From positions 420,236 through 484,235 of the forward strand of contig NZ_JAFHKL010000002.1 in the NCBI RefSeq assembly GCF_016937655.1: 64,000 bases of DNA, read 5' to 3'. Shown piece by piece: positions 45,644 through 54,560 of this stretch; the stretch's first letter is position 1, and each line of letters starts with the position of its first letter. A program made the position numbers and the translations under genes. Source of the DNA: Chromobacterium alkanivorans. GTDB lineage: Bacteria > Pseudomonadota > Gammaproteobacteria > Burkholderiales > Chromobacteriaceae. The notes beneath the pieces were generated by a model, which did not search any database, was not told where the DNA came from, and saw only the letters and a list, made by a program, of their open reading frames with translations.

Positions 45644-45854
45644 CGGAGGAGATAGCCTGATTCTACGCGCTTCCCCCTCGGTTCACACCCCCGACGCGAC
45701 TGCATATAAAAAAGCTGCGATTCAGGCTATACACAGTCAAAACATTGTTTAAAATACAGTCAGACCGAGCATAAAACACGGCTTGCGGCGCAGACGCCGC
45801 GAGCCTATTTTTCGGTCCGAGATTCGTCAATATCCGCTCTCCCTGGAGTGAAGC

Positions 45855-46724
45855 ATGATCAAGAAAATTGCAAGCCTGCTGGTATCCGCGGCGTTAGCCA
45901 TGCCGGTGCTGGCAGGTTCGCCGTCCAGCGTGATGGTGGCCTCGCAGATGGCCGACCTGTCCGTTCCGCGGCTGAATTCGCATTCCGTACTGGTGCTCAA
46001 CGGCATCTCCGGCGAACCCCTGTACCAGAAGAACATCCACCAACGCATGCCTATCGCCTCGATCACCAAACTGATGACGGCGATGGTGCTGCTGGATTCC
46101 GGCGCTTCGCTGGACCAGGAGGTGACCGTGTCCGACGCCGAGATCGACCGGGTGAAAAACACCTCCTCGCGCCTGGCGGTGGGCACCACGCTCAGCCGCA
46201 AGGAAATGCTGCTGCTGGCGCTGATGTCGTCTGAAAACCGCGCCGCCGCCACGCTGGCCCGCACCGCCCTGCCCGGCGGCAGCGCCACCTTCGTGGAGCG
46301 AATGAACCGCAAGGCGCGCAGCCTGGGCATGAGCGAAACCGTCTTCTACGACGCCACCGGCCTGGACATGCGCAACACCTCCACCGCCGCCGACCTCGCC
46401 CGCATGGTCCGCGCCGCGCACGGCTATCCGCTGATCCGCGCCTTCACCACCACGGAGAAACATCAGATTCAATCGGTCAGCCGCCGCGTGCTGCAATACA
46501 AGAACAGCAACGCGCTGGTGCGCGAGGGCGACTGGGAGATCTCCCTGCAAAAAACCGGCTACATCCAGGAGGCCGGCCGCTGCATGGTGTTGCAGGCCAC
46601 AGTGGGTTCGCAGCCTCTGATCATCGTGCTGCTGGCCGCCGGCGGCAGCGCCGCCCGCGTCAACGACGCCAAGAGCATCAAGACCTGGCTGGAGGCGCAT
46701 CCCGGCAGCTGGCTGGCCGGCTGA
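45855..46724 (+). CDS. pbpG: D-alanyl-D-alanine endopeptidase (PBP7/8-like)
   Basis: Serine peptidase of 289 residues with a Sec signal peptide (about 1-20). The three active-site motifs are present: SITK at 69-72, SEN at 126-128 and KTG at 233-235. Size and motifs fit PbpG, a low-molecular-weight penicillin-binding protein that cuts peptidoglycan cross-links. The leader is AT-rich and probably holds its promoter; a strong terminator follows the stop. Confidence 0.94.
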   Translation: MIKKIASLLVSAALAMPVLAGSPSSVMVASQMADLSVPRLNSHSVLVLNGISGEPLYQKNIHQRMPIASITKLMTAMVLLDSGASLDQEVTVSDAEIDRVKNTSSRLAVGTTLSRKEMLLLALMSSENRAAATLARTALPGGSATFVERMNRKARSLGMSETVFYDATGLDMRNTSTAADLARMVRAAHGYPLIRAFTTTEKHQIQSVSRRVLQYKNSNALVREGDWEISLQKTGYIQEAGRCMVLQATVGSQPLIIVLLAAGGSAARVNDAKSIKTWLEAHPGSWLAG

Positions 46725-46742
46725 GTCCGCCGCCTCCAAACG

Positions 46743-46780
46743 AAAACGGCCCTTCCGTCATATGGCGGAAGGGCCGTTTT
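46743..46780. terminator. Bidirectional terminator between pbpG and the fimbrial locus
   Basis: A 15-base-pair stem (AAAACGGCCCTTCCG and complement) with an eight-base loop, ending in TTTT on both strands. It separates the convergent pbpG and minor fimbrial subunit genes. Confidence 0.88.
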
Positions 46781-46792
46781 CATTGCATTCGC

Positions 46793-47320
46793 TTACATAT
46801 AGCGCAAGTCGAACTGGGCCAGGCCGTTGGCCGAACCCGGCTTGATCCCGCCTTCCTGCCCCTGCGGCACCGGCGCGCGGGTGGATTCGTACATCGCGTT
46901 GAAACGCAGGGTGTTGCTGCCGTTGGTCAAACCCACCAGCGGCGAATACTGGCCCAGCACGATGTCGCCGCCGCCCGGCCCCATCAGGCGGATGCCCACG
47001 CCGGCGGCGCTGCCGTTGATCGCCATCAGCTCGCCGTTGTCGCGGTCGGCCTCTCCGTTGAAGCGCACCGCCACCGTGGTCATGGTGTCGATGGAGCACT
47101 CGGTCAGCCGGATGTCGAACGCGACCGGGCGGGAGCGGTCGCCGATCTTGCGGAACATTTGCGAGGACACCAGACCCATGCCCACTTCCAGGCTCTGCGA
47201 GTTGGGATCCAGGCCGCAGGCGCTCAACACCAGCTCGCCGAAAACGTTCAAGGTGCCGTCCGCCGCCTGCGCCAACGGCGCCGCCAGCGACAAAGCCAGC
47301 ACCATAGCCTTGAATTTCAT
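46793..47320 (-). CDS. Minor fimbrial subunit (type 1 pilin family)
   Basis: Protein of 175 residues with a signal peptide (MVLALSLAAPLAQA). It has the pilin pattern GTLNVFGELVLSACGLD with Cys35, a second Cys in LTECSI, and a C-terminal FDLRYM strand with the penultimate aromatic. It is about as long as the main pilin at 51968 and clearly its paralogue (shared VGMGLV, VFKKIGDRS-like and GVGIRLM stretches). Last gene of the fimbrial operon, so probably a minor or adaptor subunit. Confidence 0.9.
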   Translation of the reverse strand: MKFKAMVLALSLAAPLAQAADGTLNVFGELVLSACGLDPNSQSLEVGMGLVSSQMFRKIGDRSRPVAFDIRLTECSIDTMTTVAVRFNGEADRDNGELMAINGSAAGVGIRLMGPGGGDIVLGQYSPLVGLTNGSNTLRFNAMYESTRAPVPQGQEGGIKPGSANGLAQFDLRYM

Positions 47321-47334
47321 TGCTCCACTCCTTA

Positions 47335-47385
47335 GAACCTGTTCAAAGTCTGCTGCGCGTCAGCGATACCTTGAACAGGCTCTTA
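47335..47385. repeat. Palindromic intergenic element with CCTGTTCAA arms
   Basis: Arms CCTGTTCAA (47338-47346) and TTGAACAGG (47371-47379) enclose AGTCTGCTGCGCGTCAGCG. The right end read on the minus strand, TAAGAGCCTGTTCAA, is identical over 15 bases to 10286-10300, and the left part resembles 18005-18030. It sits between the tip adhesin and the minor subunit genes. Confidence 0.6.
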
Positions 47386-47437
47386 CGCCAATTCAGTTCG
47401 CCGTCTCGCCACCCTCATACCAGAGGGCTCAAGCCGC

Positions 47438-48451
47438 TCAGATATAATCCAGATCGATATTGACCGTGCCCTGGAACGGGCCTTCTTCCACCTTGCCCAT
47501 ATTGGTGGGGACGATGGTGGCGAACATCGGCACGGTTTTCTGACGGTCGCCCTTGAAAAACTCCGCCAGGAACTCCGACTGCTCCAGCCGCAGCTGACGT
47601 CCGTCGCCGTAAAACAGTTGCAAGCCAAGCCCGCTATCCGAGTTGTCCTTCTTTTTCACCAGGGTGGCGGTATAGGCATCCGCCTTGCCGTTGATGCCGC
47701 GGAAATAGCCGTTGACCTTGACAGGGTCGTCGCAGGTTTTCTCAAGCTTCAGGGCAAAGTCCCTGCGCGGCACCGCCGGGTTGAGCCCCTTGACGGTTTT
47801 GGCGATTTTGCCGAAGTCCAAAGCGTTGCTTGCCGGATTCAGGCTGACCTTCACCGCGCATTGGATAAAGCGGATCTTGTCCAAGCCGGTGACCTTGTAA
47901 ACCAAGTTGCTGCCCTTGATGTCGTTGATCCCGCCGACCCCGTCGAACTGCAAGACCTCAAACTGCGACTTGCCGACGCTCCCATTGCCGGGATACGGCG
48001 TCTTGGTGGCGATCACCACCTGGAAGCTCAAGGAGAAATCCGTTGTCGGGCACTGATTCAATGCGATATTGGACGGGCACTTCGGAATGACCTGGCCCGT
48101 CGCAATCCGCAGATTGGGGTCGAAATTGGGCCGCCCGTTATACATCACGCCAAACTGCACCCCTTGCGGAGAACTGTCCTTGCGCGGATTAGGATAGAAG
48201 AACACCTCCTCCGCCTCACGCAAGCCATTATGGTCCTTGTAGCAAGAGACATTGACCGTGCGCACCGAGGAGTGCCAGATGATCTCGCCGCTTGGCAAGG
48301 TGATGGGCACCGCCACCGTGGAGCCGATGTCCTCGGTAATCATCACGCTGCCGTTGCGCCCCCCTTCCTTGCACGCCAAAGCGTGACTCAAGGCCGGCAG
48401 CATGGCCAGCGCGGCCATCAACAGCAAACGCGGCAAACGACGATTCAACAT
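47438..48451 (-). CDS. Fimbrial tip adhesin-like protein
   Basis: Two-domain fimbrial protein of 337 residues with a signal peptide (LLMAALAMLPALSHA). The N-terminal domain, about residues 25-185, has no family I can name and would be the receptor-binding part; the C-terminal pilin domain begins near CAVKVSLNP and ends GTVNIDLDYI, a beta-zipper strand. Length and two-domain form are those of FimH-type adhesins. It follows the chaperone gene after 30 bases. Ligand is unknown. The start at 48451 is preferred to one 30 bases upstream. Confidence 0.85.
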   Translation of the reverse strand: MLNRRLPRLLLMAALAMLPALSHALACKEGGRNGSVMITEDIGSTVAVPITLPSGEIIWHSSVRTVNVSCYKDHNGLREAEEVFFYPNPRKDSSPQGVQFGVMYNGRPNFDPNLRIATGQVIPKCPSNIALNQCPTTDFSLSFQVVIATKTPYPGNGSVGKSQFEVLQFDGVGGINDIKGSNLVYKVTGLDKIRFIQCAVKVSLNPASNALDFGKIAKTVKGLNPAVPRRDFALKLEKTCDDPVKVNGYFRGINGKADAYTATLVKKKDNSDSGLGLQLFYGDGRQLRLEQSEFLAEFFKGDRQKTVPMFATIVPTNMGKVEEGPFQGTVNIDLDYI

Positions 48452-48481
48452 GGGCTCTCCCTGCGCAGTGCGCCTGCGCAA

Positions 48482-49216
48482 TTATTTCTTGTCTTCGCGG
48501 TACTGGCAGCTGCCATTCGCGCAAACGAAGGTAAAGGTGTCCTGAGCGCCGAAATCATTGATGTTGCTCAGCTTCAGGCTGGCCGGCAGCGCCTTCAGCG
48601 CAAAGCTGGCCTCGCCCTTGGGCGGCACCATCAGGCCGTCCATATCACGCGGCTTCTTGTCGCCGGGCAACTCCAAGCCCACCAGGGTCAGGTGGTACGG
48701 GCTGGGGTTCTTGAACACCAGCTTGCCAGCGGCGGCGTCGAAACTCAGCTGCAGCTTGTTGGCCGGGTTTTCGCCGCGCGGCAGTTGCGCTTCCTTGGGA
48801 CGGTAGAACACCTTGATCCGCGACTTGATCGCCAGTTGCAGCACATTGTCCTTGTCGCTCTTGGGCGGGACTTCCTGCACGTTCAGATAAAACAGCGACT
48901 CCCGGTCAGCCGGCAGGCTGGGGTCGGGGATGCGGCTCAGGCGCACCACGCCCTTCTCGCCGGCCTCGATGCGCTGCAGCGGCGGCAACACCAAGAAGGG
49001 CGAGGCCAGACGCTTGCCTTCGCCGTCGCTGAGCCAGGATTGCACCAGATAAGGCTGCTCCGGATTCTTGTTGCTCAGCACCATGCTGACGTTCTTGTCC
49101 TGCTCCAGATAAATCATCCGGGTGCGGTCCAGCAGGATGTTGGCCTGCGCCGCCAGCGGCGCGGTCAGCGCGGCCAGCACGCCCGCCAGCCCCAGTGCGC
49201 GATGAAGAGTGTTCAT
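48482..49216 (-). CDS. Periplasmic fimbrial chaperone
   Basis: PapD/FimC-family protein of 244 residues with a signal peptide (about 1-25). The N-terminal immunoglobulin domain has ILLDRTRMIYLEQDKNVSMVL, where Arg and the basic cleft residue bind pilin C-termini, and the family motif FYLNVQEVPPKSD near residue 108. The chaperone caps pilins by donor-strand complementation and hands them to the usher. It lies downstream of the usher gene, the reverse of the usual chaperone-usher order. Confidence 0.94.
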   Translation of the reverse strand: MNTLHRALGLAGVLAALTAPLAAQANILLDRTRMIYLEQDKNVSMVLSNKNPEQPYLVQSWLSDGEGKRLASPFLVLPPLQRIEAGEKGVVRLSRIPDPSLPADRESLFYLNVQEVPPKSDKDNVLQLAIKSRIKVFYRPKEAQLPRGENPANKLQLSFDAAAGKLVFKNPSPYHLTLVGLELPGDKKPRDMDGLMVPPKGEASFALKALPASLKLSNINDFGAQDTFTFVCANGSCQYREDKK

Positions 49217-49232
49217 ATCGATTCCTTATTCT

Positions 49233-51656
49233 TTATTCTGCTAGAGGCGTGCACATCATGTCGCGACCGCCCTGGCTCAGATCGTAATCGGCCGGCAGCG
49301 GGTCCACGCGGCAACGCGTCTTGCCCCAGGAAATTTCCAGCTTGGGCGCCGGGCTCAAGCCGGTGACGAAGGTCAGGCCGCCGTCGCCCACCATGCCGAC
49401 GTCGCGCTTGCCGGCCACATCGCTCACGGTGGCGCCCAAAGGCGGCATTTTGCCATCCGGCAGCCGCACCGTCAGCAAGGCCTTGCGCCCCACTTTGACC
49501 GGGAACTCGGTGCGCCCCACCGCGCCTTCGGTCAACACCACGCGGCGCACCGCGGAACTGGCTTCCACCGAATCCGGCATATTGTCGTCGTCCAGGCGCA
49601 CGTCCTGGCTGTAATACGGCGCCACGCTGCTGAGCATGGCGTAGCCGTTGCGGTCGGTCTGCGCCGACACGCCGTAGACCGGCACGCCGGCCACGCCGTC
49701 GGTGTCCACCAGCATGCGGGTTTCGCCGCCGTAGCTGTTGCCCATGGTCAGGCCGCCGGCGTGCAGCACCAGCGAGCTGCCCATCCCGGCGGACAGGCTG
49801 CTGTAACCGCCCTGCTGCTTGCTGGCCGACACGTCGGCCTGCATCACGCGGCCGGTGTAATGATAATCGCCGGACACCAAGGGCTTGCCGGAGCTGGTGT
49901 CCGCGCTCATCGCCACGTTGTAGCTGTGGTTGGGCTTGCTGCTGTCCGAGTAACGGACGGTGTGATTGGTGTTGCCGGCGCTGCCCTGAACGTCGTAGCC
50001 GATGCGGCGGTTGTTCTCAAGCGGCATGCTCAAGCCCAGGTAAACGCGGTTGCTGCTGCCGGTCTGGTCGCGCAGGTTCTGCACCGACAGATTGAGGCTG
50101 ACGTTGCGCAAGGAGCCGATATTGACGTCGCGGCTCAGCGACAGATCCACGCGCTGGGTGGCGGCGGCGTTCCAATAAGTGGATTTTTCAGCCGACAGAA
50201 ACACATTGGTCTGGCCGAAAGTCTTGCTGGCGGTCATGCCCACCCGCTGCTTGTCGCTGATATAGTTCTGGCCGTCCAGATCGCTGAGGAATTGGCCGAA
50301 GGAACGGAAGTTGCGGTCCGAGAAGCGGTAGCCGAACAGGCGGATATCCGCGTCCAGGCTTTCAAACTTCTTGGCGTAGTTGAAACGGTAAGAACGGCCG
50401 GCCATGTTCAGGCCGCCGCGCATCTGGGCGTTGGCCTGGGTCACGTCGGCGGACAAAGCGCCCCAGTTGCCGAGATCCTTGGCGAAGCCCATCGCCAGCG
50501 AACGGTAGTCCGCGGATGCGATGAAGCCGCTGTACAGCGACAAGGTCTGGGTCAGGCCGTAAGACGCCTCGGCGCTGGCCACGTTCGGGTGCGACGCGCT
50601 GCCGTTCTGATCCGCCTGGCCGATGGCCGCCTTGTAACGCCACATGCCGTTGCGCGTCAGGAAGGGCACCGAGGCGGTGTTGACGGTAAAGGTTTGCTGG
50701 CTGCCGTCGGCCTCCTCCACGGTCACATCCAGCTGCCCTTGCGTGCTGCTGTTCAGATCGCGGATGGAAAACGGGCCCGGCGGCACATTGGTGGTGTAAA
50801 GCACCCGCCCTTGGTTGCGGATGGTTACCTTGGCGTTGGTCTTGGCCACGCCGTTGACCTGCGGCGCGTAGCCGCGCAGGCTTTGCGGAATCATGCGGTC
50901 GTCGCTGTTCAGCGTGGCGCCGCGCATGGAGAAGGCGTCGAAGATCTCGGAAGTCTTGAACACTTCGCCCAGGGTCAGGCGCGCCTGCATGCCACGCAGA
51001 TCGCGATACACCTGGGTATTGTTCCAGCTCAGACGGCTGCGGTTAGTCGCGCTGTCGTCGTACTGGTAATTGGAGCGCAGCCTCCAGGGGCCGGCGTTGG
51101 CGCCGGCCACGCCGTAGCTGGTGGTCTTGCTGCTGCTGGCGCCAAGACCGTTGTCGGTGCGCTGATAGAATACGCGGTAATCCAGCATCGCCGCCGGCAC
51201 GCCGTCGTTCCAGGTTTCCGGCGGCGCGTAGTCTTCATCGCGATACGCCAGTTCCGCCTGCGGCACCGAGATGTCCAGGCGCGCGTTGCTCTTGCTGTAA
51301 CGCACTTTGGCGGCGCTAACCGCCGACAAATCAACGCATTGCTCGTTCTGCGGCCAGACAATGCCGGAACGCAGGCCAAGCTGGCGGATCAACTCCGGCG
51401 GCAGACAAGGACGCACGGTCTGATCCGCGCCTTCCGGACGGAAATCCAGTTCCAGCTGCTGCAAAAAGCGCTGGTTCAAATACACGTCGGCGATATAGCG
51501 GCCCGGCACGATGTAGCCGGCTTGCTCGAACTGCTCCAGGCTCACGCTGCTGCTCGGGTCCAGCTGCAAAAAGGCGTCGTTGAACTCCACCGCATGCGCA
51601 ATGCAAGGGCCGAGCGTCAGCGCCACTGCCACAATGTAAATGCGATGCTTGTTCAT
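49233..51656 (-). CDS. Outer membrane fimbrial usher
   Basis: Protein of 807 residues of the FimD/PapC family. After the signal peptide, the N-terminal chaperone-binding domain begins VEFNDAFLQLDPSSSVSLEQF; the 24-strand barrel and plug follow, with GWMDD-type arginine turn regions not obvious to me, and C-terminal domains end in the RCRVDPLPADYDLSQGGRDM stretch. It forms the pore for fimbrial growth. The region upstream is a 311-base spacer with three inverted repeats. Confidence 0.94.
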   Translation of the reverse strand: MNKHRIYIVAVALTLGPCIAHAVEFNDAFLQLDPSSSVSLEQFEQAGYIVPGRYIADVYLNQRFLQQLELDFRPEGADQTVRPCLPPELIRQLGLRSGIVWPQNEQCVDLSAVSAAKVRYSKSNARLDISVPQAELAYRDEDYAPPETWNDGVPAAMLDYRVFYQRTDNGLGASSSKTTSYGVAGANAGPWRLRSNYQYDDSATNRSRLSWNNTQVYRDLRGMQARLTLGEVFKTSEIFDAFSMRGATLNSDDRMIPQSLRGYAPQVNGVAKTNAKVTIRNQGRVLYTTNVPPGPFSIRDLNSSTQGQLDVTVEEADGSQQTFTVNTASVPFLTRNGMWRYKAAIGQADQNGSASHPNVASAEASYGLTQTLSLYSGFIASADYRSLAMGFAKDLGNWGALSADVTQANAQMRGGLNMAGRSYRFNYAKKFESLDADIRLFGYRFSDRNFRSFGQFLSDLDGQNYISDKQRVGMTASKTFGQTNVFLSAEKSTYWNAAATQRVDLSLSRDVNIGSLRNVSLNLSVQNLRDQTGSSNRVYLGLSMPLENNRRIGYDVQGSAGNTNHTVRYSDSSKPNHSYNVAMSADTSSGKPLVSGDYHYTGRVMQADVSASKQQGGYSSLSAGMGSSLVLHAGGLTMGNSYGGETRMLVDTDGVAGVPVYGVSAQTDRNGYAMLSSVAPYYSQDVRLDDDNMPDSVEASSAVRRVVLTEGAVGRTEFPVKVGRKALLTVRLPDGKMPPLGATVSDVAGKRDVGMVGDGGLTFVTGLSPAPKLEISWGKTRCRVDPLPADYDLSQGGRDMMCTPLAE

Positions 51657-51967
51657 GCCTGCCGATATCCCGATTAAGTGCGCGCCGCCCGCGGCGGCCT
51701 TGCCTGAAACACGCCGTCGCGTCGAAACGCGCCGGCCTTGAATCTGTCCCGTCAGGCAATGACGAAGCCGCGCCGCTTGTCAGGCGCAGATATTCTTGCC
51801 TTGGGGGAATGCTTGCAGATGACTATCCTCATGCCCTGGTTTGCAGACTACTCATTGCTGACAGCGGACAAACCAGGCCGATCATCGCCTAGGCGAAGAG
51901 ACCGTCAGGGCACAAGGAAACAGGGGCCGGAACCTTGCGTGGTTCCGTTTTTGAATCGAACTGCGGC
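51657..51967. other. Spacer between major pilin and usher genes
   Basis: No gene seen in these 311 bases. Three inverted repeats stand out: CCTGGTTTG / CAAACCAGG (51835-51843 and 51869-51877), the perfect palindrome TCGCCTAGGCGA (51885-51896), and CGGAACC / GGTTCCG (51928-51934 and 51941-51947) followed on the plus strand by TTTTT. The last lies 20 bases after the pilin stop and could act as a partial attenuator that keeps pilin levels above usher levels. Confidence 0.5.
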
Positions 51968-52492
51968 TTACTTGTACTGCAGATCGAATACGGCGAAGGC
52001 ATCGGCTTGACCCGGGGTCACGGCAACTGCGTCGCCGGTTTTGCCGTCGGCTTCGTATGCGGCGCTGAAGTTCAGGGTGTTGTTGCCGTCAACCAGGTTC
52101 AGAGCAGTGCCGTACTGGTTCAGCTTGATCTGGTCGCCGTTGTTGGTGTTCACCAGACGAACGCCCACGCCCTTGGCGCCGCCGCTCTTCAGAGCCATCA
52201 GTTCGTTGTTGGTGCCAGCGGTGCCGGAGAACATCACAGCCACGGTCTTCAGCGTGGTGGTGGTGCAGTCGGTCAGGGTCATTTGGAACGGGGTCGGAGC
52301 CGAACGGTCGCCCACTTTCTTGAACACGTGGGTCGGCACTTTGCCCAGACCCACTTCCAGGTTCACGCTCTTGGAATCCAGACCGCAAGCGGCGGTAACG
52401 ATTTCGCCCTTAACGTCCAGGGTGCCGGCGGCGGCGAAAATGGAGGAAGCGGCAACAGCCATCAGGGAACCAGCAAATACAAATTTTTTCAT
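51968..52492 (-). CDS. Major fimbrial subunit (type 1 pilin)
   Basis: Protein of 174 residues: signal peptide MKKFVFAGSLMAVAASSIFA, mature GTLDVKGEIVTAACGLD with one Cys, a second Cys in LTDCTTT forming the pilin disulfide, and C-terminal FAVFDLQYK with the penultimate Tyr that binds the chaperone. Its promoter-proximal position, Thr/Ala-rich composition and the following hairpin suggest it is the main shaft protein. It is paralogous to the gene at 46793. Confidence 0.93.
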   Translation of the reverse strand: MKKFVFAGSLMAVAASSIFAAAGTLDVKGEIVTAACGLDSKSVNLEVGLGKVPTHVFKKVGDRSAPTPFQMTLTDCTTTTLKTVAVMFSGTAGTNNELMALKSGGAKGVGVRLVNTNNGDQIKLNQYGTALNLVDGNNTLNFSAAYEADGKTGDAVAVTPGQADAFAVFDLQYK

Positions 52493-52848
52493 TCTTGACT
52501 CCGACTAAGGTAATCATTCTCAAACCGCACAGCAGCCTCGCTTGCCGCGTCGCGGACCATCCGCCAGTGCTGACCTGCAGTACTGGAACGCAGACGCATA
52601 GTAGCAAGCCGACTCATTGCGTAGGTTTTTTTGTTTCATATTAAATTTTTTCTTTAAAATGTACGCAAAAACCCGCCTCGTCGACTTTAAACGATTTGAT
52701 GAATCAATCTTGAATATTTGTTTTATTTCAGGGGTTTGTTAAGGATTGGGCGATATTTGCAATAAAACAACACTTCAAATGAAGAAAACCCACACGAATC
52801 ATGCCGTGTGGGTTTTTTGCTGAATTATTGAGCAGTTTTGGACTGCGA
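52493..52848. promoter_or_regulatory. AT-rich control region of the fimbrial operon
   Basis: These 356 bases are strikingly AT-rich in the stretch 52620-52790, unlike the rest of the window. They contain T- and A-runs, the inverted repeat TTGAT / ATCAA (52696-52707) and, at the far end, the terminator of the mini-pilin gene. Such regions commonly bind H-NS-type silencers. The main pilin promoter is expected here, but I cannot fix its boxes. Confidence 0.5.
52785..52816. terminator. Terminator after the mini-pilin gene
   Basis: A 12-base-pair stem AAAACCCACACG / CGTGTGGGTTTT with an eight-base loop; TTTTTT follows on the plus strand and TTTTCTTC on the minus strand. It lies 33 bases after the minus-strand gene at 52849. 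Confidence 0.82.
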
Positions 52849-53199
52849 TCAGAAGTAGTTGACCACCAGATTCACCGCGCCGGCCCGAGCGGTGGCGCTG
52901 CGCAGCAAATCGCGGCTGCTGAACTGGTTCTCGCCTTTGCGCACGTTCAGGCTGGCGATCTTGCCTTGCTGGGCGGCGGCTTCGCTGTCCAGCGTCAGTT
53001 TGGCCGGGCTGGCGCACTGATTGAGTTCAAGGGCCGGCTTCGCGCGGGCCGCGTCGGCGCTGGCCACTTCGTGGGTTTGGGCGCTGCAGCCGCCTTCAAC
53101 GATGGCGCCGTAGAAATGGACTTGGCCGCCTTGGGCCATTGCTGCGGTGGAAAGAGCGGAAAGCAGGGCTGCCAGTCCAAGTGCGTGCAGACGTTTCAT
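52849..53199 (-). CDS. Miniature pilin-like secreted protein
   Basis: Protein of 116 residues with a signal peptide (LGLAALLSALSTAAMA). The mature part starts GGQVHFYGAIVEGGCS, the classic opening of type 1 pilins, has a second Cys (ELNQCAS) and ends AVNLVVNYF, like a pilin C-terminal strand with the penultimate Tyr. Mature length is only about 95 residues, much shorter than a normal pilin of about 150. It has its own terminator and so is a separate transcript upstream of the main pilin gene. It may be a growth-ending subunit or a decayed pilin. Confidence 0.78.
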   Translation of the reverse strand: MKRLHALGLAALLSALSTAAMAQGGQVHFYGAIVEGGCSAQTHEVASADAARAKPALELNQCASPAKLTLDSEAAAQQGKIASLNVRKGENQFSSRDLLRSATARAGAVNLVVNYF

Positions 53200-53588
53200 T
53201 TTCGACCTTCCTTTCCAAATCCCGCAATTAGTAAGCAATTACTTTTAGGTTTCTGCTTTTTTTATAAGCTCAACCGGTTCAATTGCATTCTAGTACAAGT
53301 GGCATTTAAATTGAAAGGGCTATTTGATAGTTTTTATTACAAGTTATTTTGTTTTAGAATTAACACATTCTTACTAATCAATGGCAGTTTAAGCAGGAAA
53401 CAGTTAAATACATCAAATGACGACGTCTGATTATCGTTATGGCACAAACTGGGCGCGTCCGCCGCCGACTCAAGTTGGCCAATGCGGGGGGGCGAAACAG
53501 ATCAAGGGAATGACGGCGACAAAAAAGGGACGGCAAGCCGTCCCTTGGTTTCGCAGCCCCAAGCGCCGGGGTGAATGACTGGGCGATG
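53200..53588. other. Spacer between mini-pilin and amidase genes
   Basis: The part at 53200-53440 is AT-rich and probably holds the mini-pilin promoter. The part near 53525-53546 is a hairpin with a T-tract on the minus strand (listed separately). No gene was seen. Confidence 0.5.
53525..53546 (-). terminator. Terminator after the amidase gene
   Basis: Stem AAGGGACGGC / GCCGTCCCTT with a two-base centre; on the minus strand it is followed by TTTTTT when the outer A:T pairs are left open. It lies about 43 bases after the amidase stop. Confidence 0.8.
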
Positions 53589-54560
53589 TCAAGGCATCAG
53601 CGGCCAGGTATCGCTGCCCTTCCCATTGTCTTTTCTCGTCGGCGCGGCCGGCTTCGAACCGGGCGCCCGTCCCGGCCGCGGCCGGTCGAAGTATTTTTCC
53701 AGCAAGGCGTCCAGGATGGCGGAGGTCTCGGCATCCGGCACGCCGTCGTAGCGCGCGGGCCGGAAATGCATCTGGAAAGCCGCCACCACGTCCTGGCTCT
53801 CCTTATCCAGCGTGCCGGTTTGCGGCGCTTCGTAGCCGTAATCCAGCAAGCGTTTCTGCAAACCCCTTACGTCGCCGCGATAAGGCGCCTGCCGCAGGTA
53901 GAACGCTACCGCCTCGCGCTCCGGCCAGGCGCCAATATTGTAGTCGCGGTACAAACGCTCCCAGGGGAACTTGGGCCCGGGATCCACCTTGCGCCCCGGC
54001 GACACGTCGGAGTGCCCCACCACTTTGTGCGGCGGAATCTGATGCCGCGCGATGATGTCCGCCGCCAACTGCGCCACAACCGAAACCTGCGCCTCGTCGA
54101 AGTCGAACCACTGCCGCTGCATCAAGGGCAGTTCGTCCTCTGCCGGCGACGGATACCCCAGGTTGACGATCTCGATGCCGATGGAGCTGGAGTTGATCAA
54201 CCGGTCCCCCTGCCAGTAACTGCGCCCGGCATGCCAGGCTCTGCGCTCCTCCGGCACCAATTGGTACACCTTGTTGGACATGCCCAGCAGCGCGGCGTCC
54301 GGCACCAGATAATGCGCGCTGGCGCCGTGCTGACCCTGCGTCAGCATTTCCAAAGCCAGACCATTGGGCACGGCGGTGTAGTGGAAGACCAGGTTGCGCA
54401 CCCTGGAATCCTGATTCTCGGAAAGCAGGCTGGCGTCGACCCGATAGCTTTTGGCCGTTCCGGCCGCGCTGGCGCAAGCGGAGCTCAATGCGCTGGCCGC
54501 CAACGGCGCCAGCAGGGGCAAGGCCCCGGTCCATCCCAAAATGTGTCTTCTGCTAATCAT
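53589..54560 (-). CDS. N-acetylmuramoyl-L-alanine amidase (AmiD-like)
   Basis: Protein of 323 residues. The N-terminus SRRHILGW looks like a twin-arginine signal, with ALSSAC a weak lipobox. The Amidase_2 domain (about 50-205) has zinc-ligand regions NLVFHYTAVPNG and VVGHSDVSPGRKVDPGPKF, and SIGIEIVN. A PG_binding_1 domain follows (about 225-290, VRGLQKRLLDYGYE). It cuts the amide bond between muramic acid and L-alanine; AmiD of E. coli acts in the outer membrane on cell-wall fragments. The Met at 54560 is used; upstream in-frame ATG at 54611 would bury the signal. Confidence 0.9.
   Translation of the reverse strand: MISRRHILGWTGALPLLAPLAASALSSACASAAGTAKSYRVDASLLSENQDSRVRNLVFHYTAVPNGLALEMLTQGQHGASAHYLVPDAALLGMSNKVYQLVPEERRAWHAGRSYWQGDRLINSSSIGIEIVNLGYPSPAEDELPLMQRQWFDFDEAQVSVVAQLAADIIARHQIPPHKVVGHSDVSPGRKVDPGPKFPWERLYRDYNIGAWPEREAVAFYLRQAPYRGDVRGLQKRLLDYGYEAPQTGTLDKESQDVVAAFQMHFRPARYDGVPDAETSAILDALLEKYFDRPRPGRAPGSKPAAPTRKDNGKGSDTWPLMP

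Noticed and set aside
45743..45759. LexA-like box in the uvrB/pbpG spacer
   Set aside because: One half-site (ACAG, or CTGT on the minus strand) is present, but the other half is TTGT and the spacing is seven rather than eight.
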